DNA from: Aquiflexum lacus
Lineage (GTDB): Bacteria; Bacteroidota; Bacteroidia; Cytophagales; Cyclobacteriaceae
Direction: 5' to 3'
Assembly: GCF_015476655.1 (NCBI RefSeq)
Contig: NZ_JABFHF010000005.1
Span: forward strand, 124,001 to 188,000
Length of the DNA: 64,000 nucleotides
Part shown: one piece after another, positions 27,716 through 37,027 of the stretch
How positions within the stretch are numbered: position 1 is the first letter of the stretch
Layout: every line of letters starts with the position of its first letter
The notes under the pieces: model-generated
What the model saw: only the letters and a program-made list of their open reading frames with translations
Databases searched by the model: none
What the model was told of the DNA's origin: nothing
Program-made: the position numbers and the translations under genes

Positions 27716-30547
27716 ATGTCCGAACTCATAGTTGAGAAAAAAGAAGAGTTGATTGAAATATATGGTGCACGAGAGCACAATCTCAAAAATATAGATATCA
27801 ACATCCCCAGAAACAAGCTCGTAGTCATCACAGGCCTTAGTGGGAGTGGGAAGAGTTCATTGGCTTTTGATACCATCTATGCAGAAGGTCAGCGTAGGTA
27901 TATGGAAAGTTTTTCTGCCTATGCGAGGTCATTTCTGGGAGGAATGGAGCGTCCTGATGTGGATAAAATCAACGGTCTCTCTCCGGTCATATCCATTGAA
28001 CAGAAAACCACTTCCAAAAATCCCCGCTCTACAGTAGGTACCGTCACAGAAATCTATGATTTTATGAGGCTGCTATTTGCAAGGGCAGGAGAGGCCTATT
28101 CTTATCTTTCGGGCAAGAAGATGATCAGACAGACTGAAGATCAGATCGTAGAACAGCTTTTTGAAAATTTTGGAGGAAGAAAACTGTATATCCTCGCGCC
28201 TATTGTAAAAGGTAGGAAAGGGCATTACAGAGAGCTTTTTGAACAGATTCGAAAGATGGGATTTTCCAAAATCCGAGTGGATGGGGTGGTCATGGATGTT
28301 CATCCCAAGATGCAGGTGGATAGGTATAAAATCCACGATATAGAGATAGTAGTAGATCGGATTGTTGCCGAGGAGGATGACAGGTTCAGAATTACCCAAT
28401 CCCTCAAAACAGCCCTTCAGCACGGAAAGGGTATCATCATGCTTCGTGATGAAGAGGGCAATATCCACCATTTTTCCAAATACCTGATGGATCCGACTAC
28501 GGGTCTTTCCTATGATGAACCTGCGCCCAATACCTTTTCATTCAACAGTCCTTATGGTGCCTGTCCTACCTGTAATGGTCTTGGGATTATTGATGAAATT
28601 ACCATAGAAAACATCATTCCTGACCCAAGCCTGAGCATCACAAGAGGAGGGATCGCACCTTTGGGCGAATACAGGGATGTTTGGATCTTCAAAAAAGTGG
28701 AGGCCATCCTCAAACACTACAAATGCAGTATTTCCACCCCTATTGGAAAACTTCCAAAAGAAGTGGTGGATATATTATTGTTTGGAGACAAAGTGGAGGT
28801 GGCTGTAGATTCTGTCAAATATCCTGGGACGAAGTGGCATACTACCTTTGAGGGAATTGTCAATTTTCTTCAAAAACAACAGGAAGGTGGTACCGAAAAA
28901 ATCCGGGATTGGGTCAATGAATTTACGACTTCAAAAACTTGCCCGGACTGTGAAGGCTACAGGTTGAAGAAAGAAGCCCTCCATATCAAAATTGATGAAA
29001 AGCATATTGGCCAACTGGCCATGATGGATATTGTCAGCTTGGGAGATTGGTTTGAGGGACTTGAGGATAGAATGTCCGAAAGGCAGCAGATTATCGGTAA
29101 GGAAGTACTCAAAGAAATCAGGAAGCGGATTGGATTTCTCTTGGATATCGGGTTGGATTACCTTTCTCTGAACAGACCACTCAGGACCCTGTCAGGTGGA
29201 GAGGCACAGAGGATACGATTAGCCACTCAAATAGGCACCCAACTGGTTGGAGTGCTTTATATCCTAGATGAGCCGAGTATAGGCTTGCACCAAAGGGATA
29301 ATGTCAAATTGATCAAAGCCTTACAGGATCTTAGAGATCTGGGCAACTCGGTGATTGTCGTCGAGCACGACAAAGACATGATGATGCAGTCTGATTTTGT
29401 GGTTGACATTGGCCCCGGAGCAGGAAGGCATGGAGGTCAGATTGTTGCAGCAGGAAATCCCCAGGAATTTTTGAAGCAAAAGAGTATTACAGCCCAATAC
29501 CTTTCTGGAGGTTTAAAAATAGATTTACCCCAAAAGAGAAGAACTGGCTCAGGAAACTTATTGGAACTGAAAGGTGCATCAGGAAATAACCTCAAACATG
29601 TCAATCTGAAACTTCCTTTGGGAACCATGATCTGCGTGACGGGGGTGTCAGGAAGCGGTAAAAGTTCCCTGATACATGAGACATTGTTCCCGTTATTGAA
29701 CAGACATTTTTATAATTCCAAAAAAGAGCCTTTGGCCCACAAGGAAATAAAGGGCCTTATCCATCTTGATAAGGTCATCGAAGTGGACCAATCGCCCATT
29801 GGCCGAACTCCAAGATCTAATCCTGCTACTTACACCGGGGTATTTTCCGATATCCGGACATTATTCACTGAACTTCCTGAATCTAAAATCCGGGGATATA
29901 AGCCGGGAAGGTTCAGTTTTAATGTTAAAGGAGGGAGATGTGAAGATTGTGAGGGTGGTGGGATGAAGCTGATAGAAATGGACTTTTTGCCTGATGTGCA
30001 TATTCCTTGTGAAACCTGTAAAGGGAAAAGATACAATAGAGAAACCCTTGAGGTCAGATTCAAAGGAAAATCCATCTCAGATGTCTTGGACATGACAGTA
30101 GAGCAGGCAGTTGATTTTTTTGCAAATCAACCCAAGATTCTCAGAAGGATCAAAACCCTCAATGATGTAGGTTTAGGATATATCACCTTAGGGCAACATG
30201 CGACCACCCTTTCAGGTGGCGAAGCCCAAAGGGTGAAATTGGCTACAGAGCTTTCTAAAAAAGATACAGGAAAGACCTTTTACATTTTAGATGAGCCGAC
30301 TACAGGCTTGCATTTTCAGGATATCGAACATTTATTGGAAGTTTTGAACAGGTTAGTCGAAAAAGGGAATACCGTATTGATCATCGAGCACAACATGGAT
30401 GTGATTAAGGTAGCGGATTATATTATTGACCTTGGTCCGGAAGGTGGAGAAAAGGGCGGGCAAATAGTGGTGGAAGGGAAACCTGAAGAAGTAGCCAAGC
30501 ACCGCAAGAGTTATACTGCCAAGTTTTTGAAAGAGGAATTGATCTGA
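27716..30547 (+). CDS. uvrA: UvrABC excinuclease subunit A
   Basis: The damage-recognition ATPase of nucleotide excision repair (943 residues), which loads UvrB on distorted DNA. Two ABC modules are present. The first has Walker A GLSGSGKSSLAFD, zinc cysteines in ACPTCNGLG and KTCPDCEGY, and signature LSGGEAQRIRLATQ. The second has Walker A GVSGSGKSSLIHE, zinc cysteines in CEDCEGGG and CETCKGKRY, and signature LSGGEAQRVKLATE. The ATG at 27716 gives MSELIVEKK, the usual Bacteroidota N-terminus; in-frame starts at 27701 (ATG) and 27692 (TTG) are possible. Confidence 0.97.
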   Translation: MSELIVEKKEELIEIYGAREHNLKNIDINIPRNKLVVITGLSGSGKSSLAFDTIYAEGQRRYMESFSAYARSFLGGMERPDVDKINGLSPVISIEQKTTSKNPRSTVGTVTEIYDFMRLLFARAGEAYSYLSGKKMIRQTEDQIVEQLFENFGGRKLYILAPIVKGRKGHYRELFEQIRKMGFSKIRVDGVVMDVHPKMQVDRYKIHDIEIVVDRIVAEEDDRFRITQSLKTALQHGKGIIMLRDEEGNIHHFSKYLMDPTTGLSYDEPAPNTFSFNSPYGACPTCNGLGIIDEITIENIIPDPSLSITRGGIAPLGEYRDVWIFKKVEAILKHYKCSISTPIGKLPKEVVDILLFGDKVEVAVDSVKYPGTKWHTTFEGIVNFLQKQQEGGTEKIRDWVNEFTTSKTCPDCEGYRLKKEALHIKIDEKHIGQLAMMDIVSLGDWFEGLEDRMSERQQIIGKEVLKEIRKRIGFLLDIGLDYLSLNRPLRTLSGGEAQRIRLATQIGTQLVGVLYILDEPSIGLHQRDNVKLIKALQDLRDLGNSVIVVEHDKDMMMQSDFVVDIGPGAGRHGGQIVAAGNPQEFLKQKSITAQYLSGGLKIDLPQKRRTGSGNLLELKGASGNNLKHVNLKLPLGTMICVTGVSGSGKSSLIHETLFPLLNRHFYNSKKEPLAHKEIKGLIHLDKVIEVDQSPIGRTPRSNPATYTGVFSDIRTLFTELPESKIRGYKPGRFSFNVKGGRCEDCEGGGMKLIEMDFLPDVHIPCETCKGKRYNRETLEVRFKGKSISDVLDMTVEQAVDFFANQPKILRRIKTLNDVGLGYITLGQHATTLSGGEAQRVKLATELSKKDTGKTFYILDEPTTGLHFQDIEHLLEVLNRLVEKGNTVLIIEHNMDVIKVADYIIDLGPEGGEKGGQIVVEGKPEEVAKHRKSYTAKFLKEELI

Positions 30548-30598
30548 TATCAAGGAAATTGACCTACCAAAACCAGTATTGCACCCTTCTTTAAAAAT

Positions 30599-30632
30599 AT
30601 TGGCTGCACATGGGATGGCTTGACTATATTTG
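30599..30632 (+). promoter_or_regulatory. Promoter of the sensor kinase gene, nearly leaderless
   Basis: TTGG at 30600-30603 and TATATTTG at 30625-30632 are spaced 21 bp apart, the best match to the Bacteroidota -33/-7 promoter in the window. The predicted start of transcription is only about 5 bases before the ATG at 30643. Confidence 0.65.
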
Positions 30633-30642
30633 AGCCATCACC

Positions 30643-31695
30643 ATGAACAAAACAAGACTATATTGGTTTTTGCAGATTTTTGGTTGGTTGGGTTTTGCCT
30701 TGATCAATCTTTTTTTTGTTTCGCTTGAGCGAACCATATCCTCTGTTCAGATAGGTGCATTTTTTTCAGTGGCAGGCTTTTATCTACTATCAACTCATTC
30801 TTTAAGGTACATCATCAAAAAATATGGATGGTTCAACCTGGGTTTTATCCAACTCCTTCCAAACACCCTTTTGGCAGTTGCTGCTCTAAGTATTCTCAAT
30901 ACTATTGCCCAAATACTCATCAATTTGATTTTTGACACCTTGAATCCAGAAGATGATTTCAGACTTTTGGTCATTTCAGTGACTATTTTTGTCAGTTTTC
31001 TGTTCTATTCACTATGGGTGATGTTGTATTTTCTTTTCCACTTTCTGGACAACTATAACCAATCTTTAAAGTACCAAGCCAAAATAAATGAGATACAATT
31101 AAATCATTTAAAGAGTCAGCTAAACCCCCATTTTATTTTTAATGCGTTGAACAGTGTGAGGGCGTTGGTAGATGAAGATCCATCCAAAGCAAAGCTGGCC
31201 ATTACCCAATTGTCCAATATCCTGAGATTTTCATTGATGATGGATAAAAAAAGGACTATTGATTTTGAAAATGAGATCAATACTGTCAAGGATTACTTAA
31301 ATTTGGAAACTATAAGGTTTGAGGAGAGACTTCAGGTGAAATATGACATCGAACCATCGGCCTACGATTACAAGATTCCACCCATGATGTTACAGACCAT
31401 AGTCGAAAATGGTATCAAACATGGAATTTCCAATAGAGTAAAAGGCGGTGTCATTGAAATCAAGTGTAGGGAAGGAATCACCGACGACCTGATCATTCAA
31501 GTGAAAAACAGTGGTCAATTAAAGGGGCAGACCTTCAATAAAAAGAAAGAAAGAGAGGGCCATGGAATCAATAATACTGTTCAAAGGTTAAAATTGATAT
31601 ATGGAGATAGAGCCTCCTTCAAGATATATAATTCGGATAATGAATTTGTAGTAACAGAAATCAAAATTCCAAAACAAAACCTTACATTAGGTTAA
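30643..31695 (+). CDS. LytS/YehU-type sensor histidine kinase
   Basis: A 350-residue membrane kinase with four hydrophobic segments in residues 7-135 and a His_kinase (PF06580) core. The phospho-acceptor is His163 in QLNPHFIFNALN; the ATP-binding part shows PPMMLQTIVENGIKHG (N box) and GHGINNTVQRL (G box). No separate sensor domain is visible, so the signal is probably sensed in or near the membrane. The cognate LytTR response regulator gene follows 12 bp downstream, making a classical two-component pair. Confidence 0.93.
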   Translation: MNKTRLYWFLQIFGWLGFALINLFFVSLERTISSVQIGAFFSVAGFYLLSTHSLRYIIKKYGWFNLGFIQLLPNTLLAVAALSILNTIAQILINLIFDTLNPEDDFRLLVISVTIFVSFLFYSLWVMLYFLFHFLDNYNQSLKYQAKINEIQLNHLKSQLNPHFIFNALNSVRALVDEDPSKAKLAITQLSNILRFSLMMDKKRTIDFENEINTVKDYLNLETIRFEERLQVKYDIEPSAYDYKIPPMMLQTIVENGIKHGISNRVKGGVIEIKCREGITDDLIIQVKNSGQLKGQTFNKKKEREGHGINNTVQRLKLIYGDRASFKIYNSDNEFVVTEIKIPKQNLTLG

Positions 31696-31707
31696 AAATC
31701 CAAAAAA

Positions 31708-32442
31708 ATGAGAGCACTAGTAATAGATGATGAAAGACTTGCAAGAAAAGAGCTGATCAATTTATTGTCCCAATATGATCAGGTTGAAATCGTAGGTGAA
31801 GCCAATAATGTCGATGATGCCAAGGAAAAAATTGAAGCTTTGTCACCTGATGTGGTATTCCTGGATATTCAGATGCCAGAAAAAACAGGCTTTGATTTAT
31901 TGGAAGAATTGGATAATGTACCTCATGTGGTCTTTACCACGGCATACGACGAATATGCCCTGAAGGCTTTTCAGGTCAATGCCCTGGATTACCTATTGAA
32001 ACCGATAGAGCCGAAAAGGCTGAATGAAGCGATTGAAAGGCTTTTCAAAAAACTCAATGAAGCACCCGAAAGAACAGATGACGGGGGTTCATTTTCTTCC
32101 AAAAAGCTTACTTTGGATGATCAGGTATTTGTAAAGGATGGTGATAGGTGCTGGTTTGTCAAATTGTCCAATGTCAGGTTGTTTGAATCAGATGGGAATT
32201 ATATCAAAGTTTATTTTGATAATAATAAACCAATGATTCATAAATCTCTCAATGCATTGGATGAAAGACTGGATGAAAAATCTTTTTTCAGGGCAAGCAG
32301 AAAACATATCATCAACCTCAGTTGGGTGGATGCGATCGAACCTTGGTTTAACGGTGGTCTAGTAGTCACTTTAAAGGGAGGAGATAGAATAGAGGTCAGC
32401 AGGAGACAGGCTGCAAGATTTAAGGATATGATGAGTTTGTAA
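31708..32442 (+). CDS. LytTR response regulator, partner of the kinase
   Basis: A 244-residue regulator with an N-terminal receiver (Asp8-Asp9 metal site, phospho-acceptor Asp53 in VVFLDIQMPEKTG, Lys in LLKPIEPKRL) and a C-terminal LytTR DNA-binding domain (about 145-244, VKLSNVRLFESDGNYIKV, FFRASRKHIINL). It is directly downstream of the sensor kinase in one operon. Targets are unknown; LytTR proteins usually bind paired direct repeats upstream of envelope genes. Confidence 0.94.
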   Translation: MRALVIDDERLARKELINLLSQYDQVEIVGEANNVDDAKEKIEALSPDVVFLDIQMPEKTGFDLLEELDNVPHVVFTTAYDEYALKAFQVNALDYLLKPIEPKRLNEAIERLFKKLNEAPERTDDGGSFSSKKLTLDDQVFVKDGDRCWFVKLSNVRLFESDGNYIKVYFDNNKPMIHKSLNALDERLDEKSFFRASRKHIINLSWVDAIEPWFNGGLVVTLKGGDRIEVSRRQAARFKDMMSL

Positions 32443-32582
32443 GGGTGAGAAAGTTGATAATTTCAGAAAATTCAAATAAATATTGATTCAGAAAGCTAAA
32501 ATTTGTAAATAGAGGCTAATATTTTAATTATATAAAAATCTATTTAACATTTATTATAACGTATTATTTCCCATAAAACATT

Positions 32583-33338
32583 ATGAAAGAGGAAAGAATC
32601 CTGATCGTTGAAGATGACGTTAATATTGCAGAGAACATTGAGGAAATTTTAGAACTTTTAGGTTATGTCAATATTGATATTGCCAATTCAGCCAATCAGG
32701 CCATTAAGGTGGTCAAGAAATACAGGCCTGATTTGGTTTTTATGGATATCAAGCTGAAAGGTGATAAAGATGGAATTGAATTGGGTGAAATCATCAAACA
32801 AATGGTGGATGCCCCATTGGTTTATGTTACTTCTTACAGTGACCCTACCATTATAGAAAGGGCAAAAAGAATTAATCCTGCAGGTTTTATTGTCAAGCCT
32901 TTCAATACCAATGATATACATGCCATTGTAGAAATTGTTCTCTACAACAAAAGGACAAAGCCGGCCCCCGAAACAGCAGTTATCAGGTCCAAAGATGAAA
33001 GTCCATACCTCGTTACTGATGCCGTTTTTATTAAAGCTGACAATGCATATGAAAGGGTACCATATGAAGATATCTACTACGTGGAGGCCAACGGTAACAT
33101 GGTAACCATCTTTACAAAAAACAGAAATTTTACCATCAGAAAGTCTATGAAAGACATGGAGGAAAAACTTCCTTCACATCTTTTCCTAAGGGTTCAGAAA
33201 TCGTTCATTGTCCAATTGGGACAGATCGAAAGTTTCAACACCAAAGACATCACGCTCCATATGGGTTCTGTGGTTCAGGTAGGAAGGCAATATTATAACA
33301 GCTTCTTGGCCAAACTGAATACCATCACTGAAAGTTAA
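32583..33338 (+). CDS. Second receiver-LytTR response regulator
   Basis: A 251-residue regulator with a receiver domain of a different subtype (Asp11-Asp12, phospho-acceptor Asp55 in LVFMDIKLKGDKDG, VKPFNTNDI) and a LytTR domain (about 145-245, VFIKADNAYERVPYEDIYYVEANGN in part). The 140-bp A+T-rich gap after the first regulator suggests its own promoter. It has no kinase next to it except the LytS homologue upstream, so it may be an orphan or share that kinase. Confidence 0.92.
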   Translation: MKEERILIVEDDVNIAENIEEILELLGYVNIDIANSANQAIKVVKKYRPDLVFMDIKLKGDKDGIELGEIIKQMVDAPLVYVTSYSDPTIIERAKRINPAGFIVKPFNTNDIHAIVEIVLYNKRTKPAPETAVIRSKDESPYLVTDAVFIKADNAYERVPYEDIYYVEANGNMVTIFTKNRNFTIRKSMKDMEEKLPSHLFLRVQKSFIVQLGQIESFNTKDITLHMGSVVQVGRQYYNSFLAKLNTITES

Positions 33339-33362
33339 TTTCCCGAACTATACTAAAACTGT

Positions 33363-33396
33363 AAAAAAAGGTGGGCAAGACCCACCTTTTTTTTAT
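33363..33396 (+). terminator. Terminator after the second regulator
   Basis: The stem AAAGGTGGG / CCCACCTTT closes on CAAGA and continues into a run of eight T residues, 25 bp after the stop. An A run on its left may let it also serve the convergent small gene. Confidence 0.88.
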
Positions 33397-33426
33397 TTCC
33401 AAAGAACCAAACAATCAACTAAACTG

Positions 33427-33783
33427 TCATATCAGGTAGAATTCGTGTTTGCCTGAGGCGGTTACGAATTGTCCTCTCTTAAATGTTTCCTTGAATTTTT
33501 TCTTCAATTCGGATTTCTCTCCATAAAATTCCGCTACGATTTCACCATACTTATTGATAAAAGTGATGGTTGGAATTTCTTTGATGTCGGATAGTTCAAG
33601 GTTTTCCATATTGATGGCTTCTTCCTGTACCGCGCCTAATTCCATTTTAATTTCCATCGGGATTACCTCGTTGATGGTTGTATCAACTTTTGCTTCTGCA
33701 CTTGCAGACCACAAGATTGTCAATGCCATTAATAATCCTAAAAAGGCACAAACATTATTCTGAGTTAAAATAGTCGTTTTCAT
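33427..33783 (-). CDS. Small secreted protein of unknown function
   Basis: A 118-residue protein with a signal peptide, MKTTILTQNNVCAFLGLLMA then ALTILWSASAEA-K. The mature part is charged and ends with a compact alpha/beta segment (PTITFINKYGEIVAEFYGEK, then ELKKKFKETFKRGQFVTASG). A longer frame up to 33945 exists but would bury the signal peptide, so the ATG at 33783 was chosen. No family is recognised. It lies convergent to the LytTR regulators and behind a palindrome at 33926. Confidence 0.72.
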   Translation of the reverse strand: MKTTILTQNNVCAFLGLLMALTILWSASAEAKVDTTINEVIPMEIKMELGAVQEEAINMENLELSDIKEIPTITFINKYGEIVAEFYGEKSELKKKFKETFKRGQFVTASGKHEFYLI

Positions 33784-33925
33784 TTTCTTATAATTTTTTT
33801 TGACTTTGTTTCTGTTATCTATGTCAGCACTATCGCTGCATGGTATCAGGTATATTCCAAATTCTGATCCCAATTTTGTAAAGAACTGAAAATCAATAGC
33901 ATAAATATTATTGTACCGAAAATAG

Positions 33926-33943
33926 GTGTACGATGGCGTACAC
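33926..33943. promoter_or_regulatory. Palindromic candidate operator GTGTACG-ATGG-CGTACAC
   Basis: A perfect 7-bp inverted repeat with a 4-bp spacer lies about 145 bp upstream of the small secreted-protein ATG. On the minus strand a TATTTTCG word, near the promoter consensus, follows it at about 33916-33923, so the palindrome would sit just upstream of or on the promoter. Confidence 0.45.
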
Positions 33944-34008
33944 ACTATTTTGTTTTGTGATACAGTTATTGCGATGGACTTGGCTGGAATCAGGTTGCAT
34001 TAAGATTC

Positions 34009-34053
34009 TTAAAAAATCAAAAAGCCGATAAAATAGAGGGATATTTTACCGGC
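34009..34053 (-). terminator. Terminator of the PhoH gene
   Basis: On the minus strand the arms GCCGGTAAAATA and TATTTTATCGGC pair with one G-T, loop TCCCTC, followed by TTTTTGATTTTTT. Confidence 0.85.
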
Positions 34054-34074
34054 TCAATAAAAATGGTGAAGAAA

Positions 34075-35421
34075 TTAAAGCAGGTCGTTGGCCAGGTTGG
34101 CCAATTCGGATCTTTCTCCTTTTTCCAATTTGATATGGGCATACAAAGGATGGTCTTTTACCCTGTCTATTAGATAAGAGAGTCCGTTGCTTTGGCTGTC
34201 AAGATAAGGCGTGTCAATCTGGAAAATATCACCTGTGAAGATGATCTTGGTGTTTTCTCCGGCCCTACTGATGATGGTCTTGATTTCATGGGGGGTAAGG
34301 TTTTGGGCCTCATCCACAATGAAGAAAATATTTGAAAGAGACCGACCTCTGATATAGGCAAGGGGTTGAATTACCAATTTCTCCTGATTGATCATTTCAG
34401 TGATCTTTTGGTATTCCTTATCTGATTCTTTGAACTGATTCTGAATGAATTTCAGGTTATCCCAAAGTGGTTCCATGTATGGATTCAATTTGGATTTGAT
34501 ATCTCCTGGAAGATACCCAATGTCCTTATTGCTCAATGGGACAATGGGACGTGCCAGAAAAACCTGCTTAAAATCCCTCCTTTGTTCCAAAGCACCTGCC
34601 AAGGCCAAGAGGGTTTTTCCTGTCCCGGCAACTCCTTGAATCGAAACAAGCTTAATCCTTGGGTTCAGGATAGCATGCAGGGCAAAGGTCTGTTCTGCGT
34701 TTTTTGGTTTGATATTGTAGGCCAGTTTTTTATCCACCCTTTCCATGGTATTGTCCTCCGAATTGAAGTAGGCGAGGACAGAATTCTTTTCACTTTTCAG
34801 GATATAAAAAGCATTGGCCTTTCGCTTTCTAGTACCAAACACTGCCTTGGCTTCTACCGAATGGCTTTCGTAAAGGTTGTTGATGACATGCTGATCAATC
34901 CCATCCAGATAATATTTTCCGGTGTTTTCAAGTTCAGAAATATTTTTGATTTTTCCTGTTTCGTAATCCTCCGCATGAATTTCAAGAGACTTGGCTTTAA
35001 GTCTCAGGTTTATGTCTTTGCTGACCAGAATTACTTTTCGGTTCTTTTCAGTTTGTTGTAGGTGAAGGGCCGCATTCAGGATTTTATGGTCGTTTTTTTC
35101 CTCTCCAAACACCAGGTTGGCATTGATGGAGTTATCCGGATTCATCAAAACTTTGAAAAATCCTTTTGTTTTTCCATTCAGAGGAGTCCAGTTGTGAATC
35201 ATGTTGTCTTTGGACAATTTATCCAACAATCGGATAAACTCCCTGGCTTCAAAATTCTTGGTATCGTTGCCCTTTTTAAACTGATCGAGCTCTTCCAATA
35301 CCGTAATCGGGATGACTACATCATGTTCTGCAAAGTTCATGATGGAGTTATGTGCATAAAGGATGACTGAGGTATCCAACACAAAAATTTTTCGGTCTTT
35401 ATCGGATTTAGCTCTTGGCAT
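34075..35421 (-). CDS. PIN-PhoH fusion ATPase/ribonuclease-like protein
   Basis: A 448-residue two-domain protein. Residues 10-135 form a PIN domain (DTSVILYAHNSI with the first acidic residue Asp16; VLEELDQFKKG; later acidic residues in VSKDINLRLKA). Residues about 235-440 form a PhoH P-loop ATPase with Walker A GVAGTGKTLLALAGA and Walker B IFFIVDEAQNLTP. Such PhoH2-type fusions combine an RNA helicase-like motor with a nuclease and are linked to RNA turnover in other bacteria. Here no antitoxin-like gene is directly upstream. Single-gene unit with its own terminator. Confidence 0.93.
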   Translation of the reverse strand: MPRAKSDKDRKIFVLDTSVILYAHNSIMNFAEHDVVIPITVLEELDQFKKGNDTKNFEAREFIRLLDKLSKDNMIHNWTPLNGKTKGFFKVLMNPDNSINANLVFGEEKNDHKILNAALHLQQTEKNRKVILVSKDINLRLKAKSLEIHAEDYETGKIKNISELENTGKYYLDGIDQHVINNLYESHSVEAKAVFGTRKRKANAFYILKSEKNSVLAYFNSEDNTMERVDKKLAYNIKPKNAEQTFALHAILNPRIKLVSIQGVAGTGKTLLALAGALEQRRDFKQVFLARPIVPLSNKDIGYLPGDIKSKLNPYMEPLWDNLKFIQNQFKESDKEYQKITEMINQEKLVIQPLAYIRGRSLSNIFFIVDEAQNLTPHEIKTIISRAGENTKIIFTGDIFQIDTPYLDSQSNGLSYLIDRVKDHPLYAHIKLEKGERSELANLANDLL

Positions 35422-35545
35422 AGGTCAAAATGTTACTGTGTGATAGTTGGGAATAATATATAAATATTAAAATAAGATTACCATTTTATCAAAAGAAATT
35501 AAGTTTATTTAAGAAAAGGAAAATCTTATCGATTTGACTATCAGA

Positions 35546-36706
35546 ATGATAATTTTTTACCTATTTTTCAGGATGCTCTGGAATCAGGATCCTGTTTATG
35601 TTTCGGCCATGCTTTGTTTGGCCGTATTTTTTGCAAGTTGGCTGAACAGGTTTCGGGGTTGGAAAACAATAGGGACTCCCATTCTCGCCATTCTCATCTG
35701 TGCGGTTATTTCCAATTTGGGAATTATCCCTACCGCTACGACAAGTCATCCTGTTTATACAGGGGTATTTGTCTATATCGCTCCTTTGGGAATTTTCATA
35801 GCACTGTTAGAGGTGGACCTGAAGAGTCTCAAAGATGCCGGTCTTCCTATTCTGCTGATGTTTGGTTTGGGAGCTTTGGGGACATTAATAGGTGTATTTG
35901 TTGCCTGGTTTTTGGTAAATCCTGCCGCAGAAATTGGTCCATTGGCACATGCTGTGGCGGGAATGTTTACCGGGACATATATCGGAGGCAGTATCAATTT
36001 CAATGCCGTGGCTTTGCATTATCAGGTCAATGAAAGCGGGGTTTTGTTCGCAGCTACTACCGTGGTTGACAATCTTCTCGGGACACCATGGATTATTGCC
36101 ACCCTGATTTTGCCCAAATACCTTCAAAAATATTACCCGCGCAAAAAACTCGATTCCTCTAAATCTGCTGCTAAGATCAAATCCCAAGAAAACATCTCCA
36201 TTTTTTCGCTAGCCTTAATCTTAGGTATGGGTTTGCTGGGTATGGGTATTTCCAAATTGGCGGCCTATTATTTCCCCCAGATACCAGAAATCATCACTTT
36301 AACTACCCTAGCCCTGATTATGGCTCAATTCAGTTTTGTCAAGCGGTTACAGGGAAAACATACCTTGGGATTTTTCTTTATTTTGATATTCCTGGCTGTC
36401 ATAGGGACACTTTGTGATGTGACGGCACTATCAGGCATAGGCAGCCTTGCAGGTACATTGATGCTTTTTGTTTTTGTTATCATCATGGTTCACGGCCTGG
36501 TGATCTTCGGTGTAGGGGCAGCATTTAAAATGGATTGGGATGTGATCGCCGTGGCTTCTCAGGCCAATGTGGGCGGAAATACCACTGCTCTTGCCGCTGC
36601 CGAAAGCCTCAACCGGCCGGATCTCTTGATACCTGGGGTATTGGTAGGCAGCTTGGGAAATGCCTTGGGAACTTATTTGGGTTTTATGGTGGCGGGGATG
36701 GTGTAG
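35546..36706 (+). CDS. DUF819 family integral membrane protein
   Basis: A 386-residue membrane protein with about ten or eleven hydrophobic segments. It carries the conserved DUF819 features: the AGMFTGTYIGGSINFNAVAL motif in the first half and the inverted-repeat counterpart ASQANVGGNTTALAAAESL near the C-terminus. This two-fold repeat resembles transporters with broken helices, but no substrate is known. The ATG at 35546 is preferred over TTG at 35534. It diverges from the PhoH gene. Confidence 0.9.
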   Translation: MIIFYLFFRMLWNQDPVYVSAMLCLAVFFASWLNRFRGWKTIGTPILAILICAVISNLGIIPTATTSHPVYTGVFVYIAPLGIFIALLEVDLKSLKDAGLPILLMFGLGALGTLIGVFVAWFLVNPAAEIGPLAHAVAGMFTGTYIGGSINFNAVALHYQVNESGVLFAATTVVDNLLGTPWIIATLILPKYLQKYYPRKKLDSSKSAAKIKSQENISIFSLALILGMGLLGMGISKLAAYYFPQIPEIITLTTLALIMAQFSFVKRLQGKHTLGFFFILIFLAVIGTLCDVTALSGIGSLAGTLMLFVFVIIMVHGLVIFGVGAAFKMDWDVIAVASQANVGGNTTALAAAESLNRPDLLIPGVLVGSLGNALGTYLGFMVAGMV

Positions 36707-36743
36707 ATTTAAAAAATTAAAAACCATTCAACTAAAATCAACT

Positions 36744-36905
36744 TTAATTTTTCCTTACATCCTGTTGATATGCTAATCCATCAATTTTCCTTTTCAATTT
36801 GCCAAAGTGTTTAGCTATGTTTCCTTTCTTTTTCCTTTTACCAAGTTTTTCATTGAGGATTTTGGAAATATTCTTGGAATTATTTTTATCAATTATCAAG
36901 GTCAT
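36744..36905 (-). CDS. Orphan antitoxin-like small protein
   Basis: A 53-residue basic protein starting MTLIIDKNNSKNISKILNEK and continuing LGKRKKKGNIAKHFGKLKRK with IDGLAYQQDVRKN at the end. This layout resembles the short Bacteroidota antitoxins of PIN-type pairs, which read MTLTINK.....K.KKGFDAKKFCG.IKL..DPLEIQK..RDEW. No toxin gene follows on the minus strand; only the converging DUF819 gene is there. It may be a leftover half of a pair. A longer form from ATG 36923 is possible. Confidence 0.55.
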   Translation of the reverse strand: MTLIIDKNNSKNISKILNEKLGKRKKKGNIAKHFGKLKRKIDGLAYQQDVRKN

Positions 36906-37027
36906 CTTTTTGAATTTATGCATTGAATTTAACACCTATTTTTAAATTTTCAGGATTGGTAAATGGGAATTTTGAAAAGGGGGCTTGCGAGAAGTGCCTG
37001 GATGAGATTGCTTTGTTTTTTTTATTT

